From Symbiodinium natans (taxonomy: Eukaryota; Sar; Dinophyceae; Suessiales; Symbiodiniaceae), in the NCBI GenBank assembly GCA_905221605.1, contig CAJNDS010001302.1:452501-516500 (forward strand): DNA of 64,000 bases, read 5' to 3'. This document shows positions 39,298 through 51,070 of the stretch, piece after piece. Position 1 is the stretch's first letter; every line of letters begins with the position of its first letter. The notes under the pieces are model-generated. The model had not been told where the DNA came from, ran no database searches, and saw only the letters and a program-made list of their open reading frames with translations. Made by a program: the position numbers and the translations under genes.

Positions 39298-39546
39298 GGT
39301 TTAGGGTTTAGGATTTAGGGCTTAGGGTTTAGGGTTTAGGGTTTAGGGCTTAGGATGAGGGTTTTGGGTTTAGGGTTTAGGGCTTAGGGTTTAGGATGTA
39401 GGGTGTAGGGTTTAGGGTTTAGGGTTTAGGGTTTAGGGTTTAGGGTTAGGGTTTAGGGTTTAGGGTTTAGGGTTTAGGGTTTAGGGTTTAGGGTTTAGGG
39501 TTTAGGGTTTAGGGTTTAGGGTTTAGGGTTTAGGGTTTAGGGTTTA
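39298..39546. repeat. Long TTTAGGG array, ~250 bp
   Basis: TTTAGGG with scattered TTAGGG and CTTAGGG changes; the last 130 bp are nearly perfect. 39600-40300 beyond it holds CCCTAAA units (39800-39880) and degenerate repeat without a gene. Confidence 0.95.
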
Positions 39547-40448
39547 GAGTTTAGGCTTGAGGGCTTGGTGTTCAGGATTTAGGGTTTAGGGCTTAGGGTC
39601 TAGTGTCTGTTTTAAACCTAAACCCCAAATAGGCCCTGTAACCCAAATCCCTCTAACCCTATATAACCCTAGGCACGAAGCCCTCTCCCTAAACCCTTCC
39701 CAAGGAATGAAGACCCTAAGAGCGGGGAGCCGGAAGCAAGAAACCCAGGGCGGACAAAAAACAAAAAAACTTCAAGCCCCGAAACCAAGACGCCCTAAAC
39801 CCTAAAACATCAAACCCTAAACCCTAAACCCTAAACCCTAAACCCTAAACCCTAAACCCTAAACCCTGAACCCTGAACCCTGAACTTACACGAACCCCTA
39901 AACTTCTAAACTTCTCGCTGACAGGCTGCGGGCGCCTGGATGCAAGGTGCATGGCAGGGCGATGTGGGGTGTAGGGGTCTAGCTCACAACTTAGATCAGC
40001 CCCCGAAACCCTAAACCCAAAACGGTTTTAGGGTTTGGGTTTAGGGGTTTAATTCGGGGCTTACGGCTTGAATTAGGGGCTTACGGGGCTTAGGGTTTAG
40101 GGATTTAGGGTGGTTTAGGGGTTTAGGGGTTCAGAGGTTTTGGGGGTTAAGGTTTAGCACCCCCGCCCAAGCCCCCTTGGACGACAAGCAGTTGACATCG
40201 GAACTTTGGGCAGTGGTGGTCAGACTTACCACCCCTTTTGTGTAGATAGATAGGTAGATAGATAGACATATAGATAGGGTTTTTCAAGGGTTCAGGGTAT
40301 ATCTTAGAGGCCAGAAACACATTCTGCTGGGCTCTAGACCCCGCACGTCACGCAGACAACCCCAAACCTTGAACCTAACCTGAGTACTGAATACGAAGCC
40401 AGCTGTGTAGCCCCAAACCTTGAACCCCCCAAACTCCAACCCCCCAAA

Positions 40449-40825
40449 CCCCCCCCCCCCCCCCCCAACTCCCCCCAAATTCCCGCAAACCCCAAAATCC
40501 CAACATCCCAACATCCTAAACTCCAGGGTAGCTCCTCAACGTAGACTCCCTTTTTGGGTCCCGATATGTTATATAGAACCTTCTAAAGGAGGACCCCCCA
40601 AAAGGGACCCTTATCCTACAAACTCTAAGCCCTAAACCCCAAACCCTAAACCCCTAAAACCCCTAAAACCCCTAAAACCCCTAAAACCCCTTAAACCCCT
40701 AAAACCCCTTAAACCCCTAAAACCCCTAAAACCCCTTCAAAACCCCTTAAACCCCTTAAACCCCTTAAAACCCCTAAAACCCGCAAAACCCCTAAGGCCC
40801 CTAAGAACCCCTAAAACCCCCTAAA
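40449..40825. repeat. Poly-C run and CCCCTAAAA array
   Basis: About 18 C near 40449, then from 40640 a run of 8-9 bp units (CCCCTAAAA, CCCCTTAAA) unlike the usual 7-bp unit. Confidence 0.85.
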
Positions 40826-40836
40826 CCCTAAACCCT

Positions 40837-40932
40837 CCAGGTCAGGGAGCCTCGCTGGCTTCCAGGGCCCTGCGGCCGCCGGTTCTGCGTGAGGCGATCC
40901 TTGCAGCCGAGGCGCCCCTCGGGCTTTCTGGG
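40837..40932 (+). other. Coding-like island, helical
   Basis: PGQGASLASRALRPPVLREA then ILAAEAPLGLSG, with CCTCCAG at the left edge. CCCTAAA left, TTTAGGG/TGTAGGG right. Unknown. Confidence 0.3.
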
Positions 40933-41425
40933 GTTTAGGGTTTAGGGTTTAGGGTTTAGGGTTTAGGGTTTAGGGTGTAGGGTGTAGGGTGTAGGGTGTA
41001 GGGTGTAGGGTTTAGGCTTTGTGGTTCAGGGTGTAGGGTTTGGTGTTTATGGTTTAGGGTTTAGGGGGTTTAGGGTTTGGAGGTAAATAGGGCGTTGTTA
41101 GGGTTTTAAAAAGTGTGTAAATATGTTCAGTAGGGTTTCATATGGTCCAATAGGGTTTTGTCTGGTGTAATAGGTGTTAGTCGAGTTGAATAGGGCTTGA
41201 AGGCGCAGGGTTTACGGATTTTCTGGGTTTAAGGGGTCGAGGGTTTGGGGTTTTAGGGTGAACCCTGAATCCTACACCCAACAGTCCTAGGCTATTGAGG
41301 AAATCATCTGAAGACACCGCATATTTCGAGCAGCAAAAACCTAATTCACCCAAACCTTAGCCCAAGTATCCTGATTAGACCTCAGCTCCAAATTGCCTGA
41401 AACCCTAGACCGTATGTAGATACAC

Positions 41426-41548
41426 ACGGCCCGACAGCCCGATGCACCAAAGATTCCCCATGAAGCTGACGCCCTAAGGCTTCGAAAGAACCGCAGGCAT
41501 CAGGGCATCTTCCACCAATGCAAAGCAAACAAGTGGTTTTTGGGTTGA
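41426..41548 (+). CDS. Coding-like island, 40 codons, basic
   Basis: TARQPDAPKIPHEADALRLR then KNRRHQGIFHQCKANKWFLG, ending at TGA 41546, in a stretch poor in repeats. Basic/His-rich; nucleic-acid binding is possible but unproven. 41550-42300 shows scattered repeat units only. Confidence 0.35.
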   Translation, partial: TARQPDAPKIPHEADALRLRKNRRHQGIFHQCKANKWFLG

Positions 41549-42933
41549 GGGTTTAGGGTTGTCTGCAACTTTAGAAAGAACGCCCATCAAAGCTGCAGAG
41601 CGTTCAACATGCAACTCAGGTTCAGGGCCTCCGGCTTAGGATTTAACACTGCCGTAGTACCCTGAGCCCTGAACCGTAAACCCTAAACCCCTAAACCTCT
41701 AAACCCTACACGAATCTCGCCTTCCAATGAATGCCTCCCCCCAAAAAAAGAAGGCGGATTTACCGAACAGCAATGCACACCTTTATTCCTTAACGCCTAA
41801 ACTCTGAACTCAATAGCTCCTGGGAAACAAAATTACCTCCCTATAAACCCGAAACCCTAAACCCCCTAGACCCGTAACCCTGATCCCCAAACCCGGAAGA
41901 GCTCCTGGCTTAATCTTCCAAAGACTAGGGCTGAACCCCTGCATCGAGCCTCCCATTCAGAGTTGAGGGTTTGAGGTCTTAGGGTTTAGGGCATGTGGGG
42001 GTGTCCGAATTTCGGGGTACCTTCTGGCGGTCCTTTTTCAGGGAATCCTACTACTTGGGGTTTCCAGTAGGGATAACCCTAAACCCTATTTTCGTAAACC
42101 TCCATGTGGCTAGCCCATGCACGCGCCAGGTCGCACAGGCCCCGCTGGCTTTGCACAGCCACTGAAACGGGCTTATGGTTTAGGGTTAGGCTTAGGGTTT
42201 AGGGTTCAGGTTTAGGGTTTCGTTTTTCGGGTGCAGGATTTCGGGTTTAGGGTTTCGGGTTTGGGCCTTTCGGTTTTGGTTTTTAAACCCTTAACCCTAG
42301 ACCCTAAACCTTAAACCCTAAACCCTAAACCCTAAACCCTAAACCCTAAACCCTAAACCCCAGTCCCTAACCCCTAGGGGTGAGGGCTTGAGGAGTTGTG
42401 CGGCTCAAGGGTTAGGCGTTTGTAGCATTTTAAGGTTTAGGGTGAGGAATGTAGGGTTTAGGGTTCATTGCTTAGGGAGCTTCAGTAAGGGTTTTGGGCT
42501 TGAGGATTTTAGGGCTTAAGGGATACTCTGTCTCAAGGGTTTAGGGTTGGGATGTTCCCCGTTAGGGATTATCATGGGGGGTACTGTAATCCCATAAGGA
42601 TTTTCATCGGGGGTACTATAATCCCTAGTGAGTGAGGACTGTTCCTTCTGAGGGCTGAATCTCTCTCTCTCAGTCGCGCAGAGCGTGTCCACAGGTGAGA
42701 CCGCTCGTCAGCAGCCCTTTCAACGGGACTAACGTGCGGGGAAAACATAGAGTCGGCGGAAGCATACAGCTTGGGGAACAAGTACAGGGAAACTACATAC
42801 GCGATCGACATGTATATAGAGGGCTCTTCGCGACCCTTTTCGGGTGAGACGATGGCAGGACTAGGGTAAATTTTCCGGCCACCGTGGGGAAAAGCTTAGT
42901 CAGAAAGGACGCTTCTATAGTCGCTGATAAAGC

Positions 42934-43549
42934 TCACCCGACGCACAAGGGGAATTCGTGACCACTCGCCGATAAAAGATGGATCACCTGATAAGTCAGT
43001 TGACGTTGGTGTAGAGCATGGGAAGGCCGTGGTCCCCCGGTTCGCCTCATGTCGGCTCCCCTAGACAGCATTGTGGAATAGTTCAAAAAAAGGCCGCTTG
43101 CTAAGTTGGGGTCAATGTCATCCTGTATGGTAATCCAGAAAGGTGCCCCGTCGTAAGGTGGAGACATGCACTTGCAGACCTGACAGTCTGATGGGGTGTT
43201 CCAGAGGTTTACGGTTGCATCATTGGGAGCCAACGGTCTCCCATGGTTGGCAAAACACGTAGGCAAAAGCGGCAGGGTCAAGTGGAACAAACGTAGAGAG
43301 GCGCAGCACTCCCACATCGGTCTGGAAATACAGTGCGGGATGACATTCAGACCCACGTAAAACCTCCAGAATAATTTGTTGGAAAGCATCATACCAGTCG
43401 AAGTTGATGGTCAGGTAGGAAAAGACTAAGGAGAGCCCATCCTCCGCTGATAATCTGACCGTCGTAGCGGTGGAATTGAATACCGACCTGAAGTTGACGG
43501 TCAGGCGCATGTGCTTGTATTGGCAATCGGCAAGAAGTCGTAATGGCAA
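42934..43549 (-). CDS. Hypothetical gene inside A3, frame-broken
   Basis: Minus frame 43549-43220 reads MRLTVNFRSVFNSTATTVRL, SYLTINFDWYDAFQQIILEV and LYFQTDVGVLRLSTFVPLDP. Near a TTTT run (about 43255) the sense passes to the frame 43392-42934 with NLWNTPSDCQVCKCMSPPYD and FWITIQDDIDPNLASGLFLN. Together about 190 residues, beta-rich, with potential N-glycosylation sites (NST, NYS) and a CxxCxC cluster, which would suit a secreted or surface protein; that is inference. Upstream minus frames 43389-43830 may hold earlier exons. No family recognised. Confidence 0.4.
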
Positions 43550-43797
43550 TCACTGCGGGACATAGTGGCAATCTTGCGGTTCGAGTGAAGCTGGTACCAT
43601 GGCGGCACGGATAAGGAAAGGGACGATCCACGCTGTCTTGTGCCAGAACCTCTGAGGGCTGAATGCTCGGGCCTTTTGTGGCAGTGACCCATAGTCGCAC
43701 AAACAGGCCGCTCAGAAGCTGTGTGCAGCATATCTTGCTGGAAGATGGGAGTAGACTGGAAGCGTGATTTCGACGTGGCTGGTCTGCGCTCGAGCGC

Positions 43798-44001
43798 ATG
43801 GACTGCGAGCCCTTCATTCGACCTGCGCAACCACCACTTGAACTCGATGACAGCCTACTACTTCGTGTTGATCAACTTGTCAGGCGCGCGATGCCCGGGA
43901 GCAGCAGCCGCGGTTGGACGTTTCCTGCCACTGACCACCTGCAAGATCTTGCTGGAGCTAGCAGGCTGGAACAGCTGCAACCCCCTCCCTCCCCTCAGTA
44001 G
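43798..44001 (+). other. Plus-strand ORF near the right end of A3
   Basis: MDCEPFIRPAQPPLELDDSL then LLRVDQLVRRAMPGSSSRGW; protein-like but overlapped by open minus frames (KILQVVSGRKRPTAAAAPGH), so its reality is unclear. Confidence 0.25.
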
Positions 44002-44370
44002 ACGGGTGGGGGAACATCCTAAGTTTAGGGTTTGTACGGCTGCAAGCTAATCTTCGCGGCGGTTCAGGGATTGGGGTCCTAAACCCACCCCCCTGCGTGA
44101 CCCCTGAACCTCAAACCCTAAACCCTAAGCCCTACTCTAAACCCCAAACCCTAAACCTCAAACCATATCAGCCAATATCAGCCCGATAGACCCTCGAAAG
44201 CCTCATTGAGGGCTGACGGGTGCGGTTGGGATATCTGAGGGGGGAGGGGGGGGGTGGGGGGGGGGGTGGGTGGGGGAGATCCATGTCCCCCCAAATTCTA
44301 AACCTTAATTCCTAAACCCTAAACCCTAAACTCTAAACCCTAAACCTAGGGCTTCCTTTGTTCTGACCAG

Positions 44371-44430
44371 GCAGCCAAGCCTGAAGTGGAGCGCGCGCGG
44401 GTCCCGGACCTCCGCAGAGACCGTCAAGGG
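44371..44430 (+). CDS. Coding-like exon with strong acceptor
   Basis: CTTCCTTTGTTCTGACCAG|GCA at 44370/44371 has a long pyrimidine tract. The frame reads AAKPEVERARVPDLRRDRQG and enters TTTAGGG. A following island 44643-44732 (EAPKCRRQARRAREEEMAAQ, ARASAAWPKL) has similar charged-helix character and may be the next exon. Confidence 0.35.
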
Positions 44431-44439
44431 TTTAGGGGT

Positions 44440-45420
44440 TGGGTTTAGGGTTTAGGGTTTAGGGTTAGGGTTGAGGGTTTCGGGTTCAGGGTTTAGGGTT
44501 TAGGGTTTAGGGTTTGGGGTTTTGGGCTTTTGGGGTTTGGGGTGTAGGGTTTCGGGGTGTGGGGTTTTGGGGTTTGTGTGTTCGGGGTGTTGGGTTTGGG
44601 GTTTGGGGTTTCGTGTTTTGGGGTCCATGTTCCCGCAGCCCCGAAGCCCCAAAGTGCCGTCGCCAGGCCCGCCGCGCGCGCGAGGAGGAGATGGCCGCGC
44701 AGGCCCGAGCAAGCGCCGCTTGGCCCAAGTTAGGATTTAGGGTTTAGGGTTTAGAGTTTAGGGTCTCGGGTTTAGGGTCTAGGGTCTCGGGTCTAGGGTT
44801 TAGGGTTTAGGGGTTAGGGCTTAGGGTTGAGGGCTCGGCCCTAGATAGGGTTCATCGGGTTTTCTAGGTTTGTTTGGGGTTTTGTAGGGTTTTTTAGGGT
44901 TTTCTAGGGTGTTTGGGGTTTTCTAGGGTTTTCAGGGTTTTCTAGAATCTTTAGGTTTTGCTAGGGTTTTTTGGGTTTTCTAGGGCTTTTTCGGGTTTCT
45001 AGATTTTTTCGGGGTTTTAGGGTTTAGGGTTTGTATGGTTATGGGGTTTGAGGGTTTATTCGGTTTACAGGGTTTTGGTTTTTTCGGGTTTAGGTTTAGG
45101 GTTTAGGGTTATGGGCTTTGTGGGGTTAAGGCTTTGTTGGGTCCAGAGCGTTCATGGAGTTCTTGGCGTTGGGGTTTAGGGGTTAGGGTTAGGGTTTAGG
45201 GTTTAGGGTTTAAGGTTTAGGGTTTAGGGTTTAGGAGTTAGGGTTTAGGGTTTAGGGTTTAAGGTTTAGGGTTTAGGGTTTAGGGTTTAGGCCGTAGGGT
45301 TTAGGGTTTAGGGTTTAGGGTTTAGGGTTTAGGGGGTAGGGGGTAGGGGGGTTTAGGGTTTAAAGGCTTAGGGGGTTTAGGGGGGTTTAGGGTTTAGGGT
45401 TTAGGGTTTAGGGTTTCTGG
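44440..45420. repeat. TTTAGGG, TTTTCTAGGG and GGGGTTT arrays
   Basis: TTTAGGG and TTTGGGG (44440-44620), GTTTTCTAGGGTTTT-type units (44870-45010) and clean TTTAGGG (45185-45420). Tryptophan/glycine-rich plus frames here are repeat translations. Confidence 0.85.
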
Positions 45421-45669
45421 GGGTTCAGGGCGTATGGGGTTTACAGGGTTGGAGGGGTTATAGGGTTTGGGCTTTTTTATCCGCCCAAAAAAGCACCTCT
45501 AAGAGGTCTTTGCAGAGTTTGACTCACGGTCTCAATGGGCTTTTCATGGTTAGACCCGCTTAGCTTCTGGGGCGTGGTTAGGGTTTAGGGTTTAGGATTT
45601 AGGGTTTAGGATTTAGGGTTTAGGGTTTAGGGTTTAGGGCAACAGGGGGGCAGCTAAGGGTTCTCTAGC

Positions 45670-45936
45670 GTGACTTGGAAGCTCTTTGGACTTCGGAAGT
45701 CTACGAGTCTCCTTCGTCTCCCCCAGGTACCCCAAACTAAGCGCCATAACCCAACTTACCAACCCCACTTACTAAGTCACGTAGGGCTGACGTCTAAGGT
45801 CACTACACCATACGCGCTCGAGGTAAGCATACATGTTCATCGCCACGCATGTTGTTTACCATACACATCCCTGTACAGCTTGGCGACACAAGCTTGGCAG
45901 TTGTTAAGATGTCGGTTCTCTCCCCCTGGAACCTAA
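45670..45936 (+). CDS. Hypothetical ORF, 88 codons
   Basis: Begins MTWKLFGLRKSTSLLRLPQV and contains TSKVTTPYALEVSIHVHRHA, with a leucine-rich end (SLYSLATQAWQLLRC). It fills a repeat-free stretch between two TTTAGGG regions. No family recognised. Confidence 0.3.
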   Translation: MTWKLFGLRKSTSLLRLPQVPQTKRHNPTYQPHLLSHVGLTSKVTTPYALEVSIHVHRHACCLPYTSLYSLATQAWQLLRCRFSPPGT

Positions 45937-46089
45937 GGGCCAGGCTCGAAGGTTAGGGTTGTGTTGTAAGGTTTTGGGCTGCACAGGTTTAGGGTTTCTT
46001 GGTCTTGAAGTAGACCCGTAGGAGTTTCCGGTTTTTAGGGTTTGGGAATTGGGGGTTTAGGAGTTTAGTTGTTTAGGGCTTCTGTAAGC

Positions 46090-47480
46090 CCTAAACCCTA
46101 AACCCTAAATCCGATAAACCCCTAAGCTACTCTACCCAAACCCTAGCCCTCTACCCTCCCCTTGACAGCCGACACCCTCAGTCCTAGAGCCCTAAGCCGC
46201 CAAAGTCGCCGACCTAAACCCTAAACCCTAAACCCTAAACTCTGAACCCTGAACCCTGAACCCTGAACCCTGAACCCTAAACCCTAAGCCCTAAACCCTG
46301 AACCCTGAAAACCCGGAAGCCGTAACCCAGAACCTGAAACCGTGGCCAACCCCAAAGAAGGCCGCGGCTTCGAAACAGAAGCGAGCCTCTGCAGGACTTG
46401 GAAAGTCTGTTCCGGGTTTGGGGTTGGTAGCTTGGTGGTGCCCTTGAGCTCTTTATTTGGGTTCGAGGTTCCTTAAACCCCAGACCCCAAACCCTGAACC
46501 CCAAACCCCGAAAAGGGTACCTTTATTGTGACCTGGCTCCTGGTTCACCAAGCCAGTGAGGGTGTAGGTTTTGGGGTTTATGGGGGTGTGGGTGACGGAG
46601 TAAAGGTTGAGGGTCTCGTCTTCCCTAAACCCTAAACCCTAAGCCCTTATAAACCCTAAACCCAAACCCCCAAACCCCCAAACCCCAAACTCAAAAGTTA
46701 CGACAGCTCTGCAAGCCCAGGGCTCGCATTCCCGAACCACGAAGAAAAACCCTAAACTCTAAACTTACCGCAGCTCTGAAAGCCTATACAAACCCTAAAC
46801 CCTAAACCCTAAAACCTAAACCCTAAACCCTAAACCCTAAACCGCCCTGGGCTCGCACATTGGCTGCTGAGTCGTATATTTGTGGTATACTTTGTTGGGT
46901 TCAGGGTCTAGGTTTAAGGCGTGTTTTTTGGGGGTTAGGGCCTTAGAGTTTAGGGTTTAGGGTTTAGGGGGCTTAGCCCTGAATTGGCAGCACATGTGTT
47001 TTCCCCCGGGGTCCTGCGGAACCTAGCCTATAAACAACCTAGCCTAGAAGACGAGCGGGAAGTGCCGGTTTGCAATCTGTCTTGCTTCCCTAAACCCTAA
47101 ACCCTAAACCCTAAACCCTAAACCCTAAACCCTAAACCCCTGTCAATACAAGAGCTAGCCGGGATGCAGCAGGGAGCCCGTCGAAGACGGTTGCTCTTGC
47201 TAGAAGCGGCGGCCTTCCAGAGTGGGTGGAATCTCCCACCAGCGTTAATCCCCTCACCCTAAACCCTAAGCCCTAAACCCCTACCCCCTAATATTAAAAT
47301 TCCCCCCATTATAGTTATATTATTGTATATTGGGGGATGTTAACATTAGGGGGTAGGGGGAGTTTAATATTTGGGGGATGGATACAGAAGGGATTGGACA
47401 CTATGATGGAAGTAGCCCTAAACCCTAAACCGGAAGCCCTAAACCCGAAACCCTAAACCCTAAAACCCTAAAAGCCTAAA
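46090..47480. repeat. CCCTAAA/CCCTGAA tracts with spacers
   Basis: CCCTAAA with CCCTGAA variants (46220-46310), further runs at 46790-46842 and 47092-47140, and a TAATATTAAAATTCCCCC/GGGGGATGTTAACATTAGGGGG imperfect palindrome near 47290-47360. The spacer 47141-47250 is open in plus (NTRASRDAAGSPSKTVALAR) but unassigned. Confidence 0.6.
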
Positions 47481-47486
47481 CCCTAA

Positions 47487-47561
47487 ACCGACTTCGCCCA
47501 GGCATCGCTGAGGAAGCACGACAGCAAGAAGACCAAACCCGCATCAGGCGTAGCTTCGTAG
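47487..47561 (+). other. Short coding-like island
   Basis: TDFAQASLRKHDSKKTKPAS then GVAS and TAG. CCCTAAA left, TTTAGGG right. Confidence 0.25.
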
Positions 47562-47986
47562 CTTCGTAGCTTCTTGGGGTTTAGGGTCTGGGGTTTAGGG
47601 TTTAGGGTAGTCTAGGGTTTAGGGTTTAGGGTTTAGGGTTGAGGGTTCAGGGTTTAGGGGTTTGGGGGTTTGGGGTTCATTGTTTAGGGTGTAAGCAAAG
47701 CGACGGCCTCGGTGGGCATATCCGGGCTTCACAGGGAGTGCCGGGGTGCTAGGGTAGAGAGCTTTTGGTTAGGATGATTTTTGCGGTTTGGGGTTTACCC
47801 TTATTCCTAAACCCTGAATTCCAAGCCCTAAACCCTAAACCTTAGATCTTAAACCCTAAGCCCGTTACGTTATGCATCACATAAATTCCCTAAACCCATC
47901 GAAGGCCTCGACAAAGGGCACGTCGTAGGCCAAAGAACACAGGAAGGAATGACAGAGTCCTAAGGTTTAGGGTTGAGGGTTTGGGG

Positions 47987-48110
47987 GTACCCTTATATGT
48001 ACCTTCTTATTGTCCCTATATACCTAAGTAGCCCCTAAATAACCCCTAAGTAACCCTTAAGGTCCCTTATAGGGGTCATCCTTTAGTCCCTTGAGTTTGA
48101 GATTTGGGGT
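47987..48110. mobile_element. Repeat family B, copy B3
   Basis: CCCTATATACCTAAGTAGCC, CCTAAATAACCCCTAAGTAA and CCTTTAGTCCCTTGAG follow in the same order as in B1. No left ATCGAT part. Confidence 0.5.
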
Positions 48111-48829
48111 TGGGGGGGTACCCTAAACCCTAAACCCTAAACCCGAAACCCTAAACCCTAAACCCTACCTAACCTTCGAAACCTAAACAAATTTCGGCTT
48201 GAGCCGGTCGCTTTTGGCAGCCAGGAGACCGCACGTCGTTGTTGATTCTGATAGAAGGTTTGGGGCGTTTAGGGTTTAGGGTTTAGGGTTTAGGGTTTAG
48301 GGTTTAGGGTTTAGGGTTTAGGGTTTAGGGTTTAGGGTTTAGTAACGTTTGTAGGGTTTAGGATTACAAGCCCCTTCAAGCCAAAAAGGGCACCCGTTTT
48401 ACTCCTAGGTTCTTCCCGGGTCTAGGTTTCCTCTAACCCTGAGCCCTTGGGGTCTGAACTTTAGGGAGACTTTTGCAGGTTCGGCCCTGAAACAAAACCG
48501 ACACGAGTTTAGGGTTTAGGGTTTAGGTTAAGCCACTCCAAGGCTTTTCATGAGGCCACTTGACAGTCGCCCACATCCTAAACCCAAACCCCTTAGGGGG
48601 CGTGGGCCAGTTGCTTGCTCAGGGCTGCAACCCTTGTAGCCTTACTTCGCCGACACTTGAGCTGTCAGCTTCGGGTTAAGGGTTCTACCGTAGCAAGCCT
48701 GGAAGAAGCCCACAGCGCCCAAAGCCCTTAACCCCAAAGCCAACGCAAACCCCCAAGTCGTAAGCGCTAAACCCGAAGCCCTAAACCCTAAATCCGAAAC
48801 CCTACAACCCTGCCCATCTCTTCTTGCAG

Positions 48830-48921
48830 CCGGCGGCTCCCAGTACCCTCGCGGCGACTTCCTAGGACTTATTGGGGTTTATTGTGGCGTTTGGCATTCT
48901 AAGCACCCAAACACCCGTTGA
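48830..48921 (+). CDS. Coding-like exon with strong acceptor
   Basis: CCATCTCTTCTTGCAG| at 48829. The frame reads GGSQYPRGDFLGLIGVYCGV then WHSKHPNTR and TGA. A similar acceptor (TCGTCGTTGCCTGCAG|AAC) at 49079 precedes NFHATCQCPGCLGQTWG. Terminal-exon-like. Unknown. Confidence 0.35.
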
Positions 48922-49119
48922 ACCCCGAAACCCCGAAACCCCTAAGTCCTAAGTCTATAGATAATGCCCCAAGCCCTAAACCCTAAACCCGAGACCCAGA
49001 ATAGTATAACCTAATTAAGCCTTAAACCCCACTGCGAGCGGGTGCGCGGCCGCGCCGCTGTTCTCGTCGTTGCCTGCAGAACTTCCATGCCACTTGCCAA
49101 TGCCCAGGGTGTTTAGGAC

Positions 49120-50200
49120 AGACTTGGGGTTTAGGGTTTAGGGTTTACGGTGTAGGGTCGGGCATTGAACAACCCTAAGCCCCAAAACCCTCAATGCCTT
49201 TGCAAGGTTTCGGGCTCAGGGCCCATTTAGGAATTTTGTGATCACAGCAGCATGCAACATGGCTGTAAGAGTTTCATGGGTTTTTGTTCCCCGGCTTGAA
49301 AGGGTTTGAGGGCTACCTCAGTGGGAAGCACCCGGTCGGGTCGAACTGCTCTTTCAACTTTCGGTCTCTAAACCATAAACCTAACGGCCCTTATGAGTTT
49401 TCTTGAGGTTCCGTTTCAAGGTCTCTATACCCTGAAGCCCCAACCCGGAGTCCTTCCATGGTGGAGTTCTTCCTAAGACGGCTTATCATGGGGCTTGCTT
49501 GCATCTAGCTGTGGGTGTTTCCCCCAAATTGGGGGGCACCCCCTTAGTATATCACATCGAATTATAATCCTTATCAGCGGAACCCCAAACACAAAAGAAC
49601 CCTGAACCCTGTTTCGGGGGCTCCCCATATGGGGCCTCGGTAGACTGTTTCGCCAAATTGTGCTTTAGGCTCGGGGTCGCGTTTTCGCAAAAGCCCGCAA
49701 GAATAGCTTTAGGAGACCCGACGCTCTACGCTTCCACTGGTTCGGGGTTCAGGGTTTCGGGGCCCTGAACCCTCAACCCTAAACCTAAGACCCTACACTC
49801 TAAACCTAAGGGGGTTAAAGGGGTTTTCAAGGGGTTGACATGGGTTTAAAAGGTGTTCGGCTTGGCATTCAAGGTGCTGGAAAGGCATCTTCAGTATTTT
49901 CGAGGGCACGGGTCAGGTGAAGCGGATCCCGAGAGGGGGCTCAGCCCAGTTTGGGGGCTGAGGGTTGAGGCTTTATAGGATTTGTAGGATTTGTAGGATG
50001 TTATAGGGTTCATGGGGCTTGAGGCTTTGGTTTAGGGTTCACAGAGTTCGGGGATTGTTGGGTCTATAAGGCTTATAAGGTTTACAGGCTTCGATTTTGC
50101 AGCTTAGGGTCTAGGGTTCAGGTAGGTTTCGTTTGGCATGAATAGGATCTTTTGCGTTGAAGGTTGCTCCCCCCCTCCCCCCACCACAGGTATTGCCGAC
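49120..50200. other. Degenerate region without recognisable gene
   Basis: Scattered diverged telomere-like units with unique spacers. CACCCCCTTAGTATATCACATCGAATTATAATCC-like sequence near 49540 faintly recalls family A interiors. Nothing I can support as coding. Confidence 0.3.
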
Positions 50201-50634
50201 ACACATCCCTAAACCCTAAACCCTAAATCCTAAACCCTAAACCCTAGACCCTAAACCCTAAACCCTAAACCTGACCCAGAAACCAAAAATCGAAACCTGC
50301 AAAGAGTTGTCCGAAGCCACGACGCCCAGGTTTTCATAAAGAGAGATGACGCCCCTCGACTCGATTTAGGGTGTATGCTTAGAGTCTTAGAGTTCAGGGT
50401 TCACGTTTTAGGGTTTGAACTTCAGGGTTCAGGGTTTAGGGTTCACGTTTTAGGGTTTGAAGTTCAGGGTTCAGGGTGAAACCATACGAAATATGAGGCA
50501 GGAGCAAGGAACGCAAGGGATCAAAGCAGCGCTGGTGTTGCAGTGCCGTTGTTTCTGCCCTTGTGGCCATGGTAGAGCTAACTTCGGACAGCACCTGGTT
50601 ATGACCCTAGATCGTAAACCCTAAGCCGAATACC

Positions 50635-50948
50635 CTAAACCCTAAACCCTAAACCCTAAACCCTAAACCCTAAACCCTAAACCCTAAACCCTAAACCCAG
50701 TAAGCACTCTTGGGGCTGAAGGGCTGCCCGATGCCTGCTTTCTGTGCCTTGGCAAGTGATGACTTCGGGTCCCGGAACCTGCAAGTTCTCGAGGAGGGCG
50801 GAAAGGCCCCAAAGCCTCAACCCCCCCCCCCCCCCCCCAAAACGAACCTAAAACCCCTAAACCCTAAACCCTAAACCCTAAACCCTAAACCCTAAACCCT
50901 AAACCCTAAACCCTAAACCCTAAACCCTAAACCCTAAACCCTAAACCT
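50635..50948 (+). other. Coding-like island between two CCCTAAA arrays
   Basis: Between perfect CCCTAAA arrays (50635-50698 and 50858-50948) lies 50704-50820: ALLGLKGCPMPAFCALASDD then FGSRNLQVLEEGGKAPKPQ, followed by about 18 C. Good protein-like composition. Unknown. Confidence 0.35.
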
Positions 50949-51070
50949 AAGCCCTGCACCCTAAGCCGTAAACTCTATATCATCCTTTCTAAAAGCTCGT
51001 GCAGCTTGTGGGAACGGAGGCCACGTTCCAGGTGACTGGCGCGAAGAAAAGCGCAGTCCACAAAGTGTGA

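Larger units (their letters stand above)
42547..44022. mobile_element. 1.48-kb unit with family A ends (A3)
   Basis: TTGGGATGTTCCCC at 42547 and GGGGGAACATCCTAA ending at 44022 are inverted (13 of 14 positions) and match the ends of A1 and A2. Just inside the left end are GGATTATCATGGGGGGTACTG-type segments, also found at 6.2 kb. Both ends abut TTTAGGG-like sequence, while the 1.4 kb between has no telomere units. The reading frames inside do not look like a transposase, so this may be a non-autonomous element carrying captured host sequence. Confidence 0.55.

Noticed and set aside
42547-44022. Transposase gene in A3
   Set aside because: None of the open frames shows a DDE or tyrosine-recombinase pattern I can recognise.
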